A DNA stretch of 14,023 nucleotides, taken from the NCBI GenBank assembly GCA_013205415.1, contig JABMMY010000111.1, positions 1 through 14,023 on the forward strand, written 5' to 3'. A program made the position numbers and the translations under genes. This document shows positions 13,448-14,023 of this stretch, in pieces. Under the pieces are notes generated by a model. That model saw only the letters and a program-made list of their open reading frames with translations. It was not told the origin of the DNA and did not search any database. Origin of the DNA: Deltaproteobacteria bacterium (lineage in GTDB: Bacteria > Bdellovibrionota > FAC87 > UBA2466). Position 1 is the stretch's first letter; the number at the start of each line of letters is the position of its first letter.

Positions 13448-14023
13448 GTCTTGAAAAAAAGAGAATGAAAATCCTTCGGTTGGTGATGATAGTATTTTGC
13501 CTTTTGAGTCTCTCTTTTTTCTCAGACTCCAGGCCTATCGGCATTCCAGCAACGGCCAAGAGTATTTTTGAGGGTGTAACAGGGGGGCTTATTAAAAGAA
13601 ATAACCCCGAACTATTTATAGAACCAGCTTTGCAAACACCATTAAATTTCGATGCTTTGCAGTTGGCAAATAAATTTATTATTGAAAACCCAGTCCTATT
13701 TCCCATTAAATCTTACCATCAACTTAAGGGTGAAACTTATGAAAATCCCCTGGGAACTAGAGTGAACTATCAAGTTTTTCAGAATCGGACTCCCATTTTA
13801 GGATTCACAATCCAACTAAGCGTAGGTGTGGGACATCAAGTTTCAATTATCTCTAATGAATATCATCCCATTGAAAGAGTAGAGATGGATGAAAGTTATT
13901 TGTTGTCGGTAAATGAGATTTTACAAGAACATAATCAAAGATTTAAACTTTCAGTAGCTGAAGAAAATGAAGGGCGGGAATCGCATATTATTATTGTGGA
14001 CCCTAGCTACGCTAAAGCTGAGA
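13444..14023 (+). CDS. Secreted protein with FTP-like propeptide domain (3' end cut by window)
   Basis: Hand translation gives 193 residues before the window ends. The start is a basic N-terminus and a hydrophobic core (10-26, ILRLVMIVFCLLSLSFF), a type I-like signal peptide. Residues about 106-142 (TRVNYQVFQNRTPILGFTIQ, then LSVGVGHQVSIISNEYHPI) resemble FTP/PepSY-type domains found as inhibitory propeptides of M4 and M36 metallopeptidases, where the pattern is a VFQNG-like turn followed by two strands. The ATG overlaps the upstream metallopeptidase stop (ATGA), so the two are translationally coupled. It may be the N-terminus of a second metallopeptidase or a stand-alone inhibitor/chaperone for its neighbour; the missing part decides this. 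The assignment is by pattern only. Confidence 0.6.
   Translation, partial: MSLEKKRMKILRLVMIVFCLLSLSFFSDSRPIGIPATAKSIFEGVTGGLIKRNNPELFIEPALQTPLNFDALQLANKFIIENPVLFPIKSYHQLKGETYENPLGTRVNYQVFQNRTPILGFTIQLSVGVGHQVSIISNEYHPIERVEMDESYLLSVNEILQEHNQRFKLSVAEENEGRESHIIIVDPSYAKAE

Noticed and set aside
13428..13706. Leftward open frame of 92 codons at the right end
   Set aside because: It is antisense to the start of the FTP-like gene, which has a signal peptide and an ATGA overlap with its neighbour.
1..14023. CRISPR array, toxin-antitoxin pair, restriction system or other defence locus
   Set aside because: No spaced direct repeats and no recognisable defence proteins were seen; the single methyltransferase lacks DNA-methylase motifs and any nuclease neighbour.

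Overview
This 14 kb window looks like chromosome of a diderm, AT-leaning bacterium. My best guess is a Bdellovibrio-like or other delta-type lineage (Bdellovibrionota / former Deltaproteobacteria). The basis is the CarD-IspD-IspF run, a DivIVA protein next to YggS in an organism that also makes lipoproteins, a PilZ protein, many small lineage-type hypotheticals, and an AspRS of the type that partners with GatCAB. This placement is inference; there is no rRNA or tRNA gene here to test it.

Left end (1-1682, minus strand): carD, ispD and a truncated ispF form one tightly coupled operon. CarD tunes RNA polymerase at promoters; IspD and IspF are consecutive steps of the MEP isoprenoid pathway. A divergent intergenic region (1683-1929) carries a good sigma-70-type promoter pointing right. 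It drives maf, yggS and divIVA (1930-3808), a cluster for nucleotide-pool sanitation, PLP homeostasis and pole/division organisation.

Middle (3815-6231): two minus-strand genes, a BatE-like TPR/membrane/SH3 protein and a helix-turn-helix/coiled-coil protein, lie convergent to divIVA. Only six bases separate divIVA from the BatE-like gene. The only intrinsic terminator I see for the rightward operon lies beyond the BatE-like gene, so long overlapping transcripts are possible. Divergent from the HTH gene is a plus-strand pair: a small membrane-anchored unknown and a PilZ-domain protein.

Accessory patch (6232-8003): a 135-bp near-perfect palindrome (MITE-like), a C-terminal remnant of an IS3-family transposase, an orphan SAM methyltransferase, and a C-terminal remnant of a second, unrelated DDE transposase on the other strand. 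This is the most obviously mobile part of the window.

Right part (8004-14023): a small lipoprotein gene; then the minus-strand hisS-aspS operon (both with non-ATG starts; aspS translation apparently initiated from a Shine-Dalgarno inside the end of hisS); then a plus-strand pair on the right edge. The first of that pair is a lipoprotein with a thermolysin/fungalysin-like HExxH...E zinc site. It overlaps by ATGA a second secreted protein whose visible part resembles an FTP-type propeptide domain, cut by the window end.

I found no CRISPR array, tRNA, rRNA, phage module or recognisable defence system. The most unusual items are the palindrome/methyltransferase island, the putative protease/propeptide pair, and the convergent overlap at divIVA.
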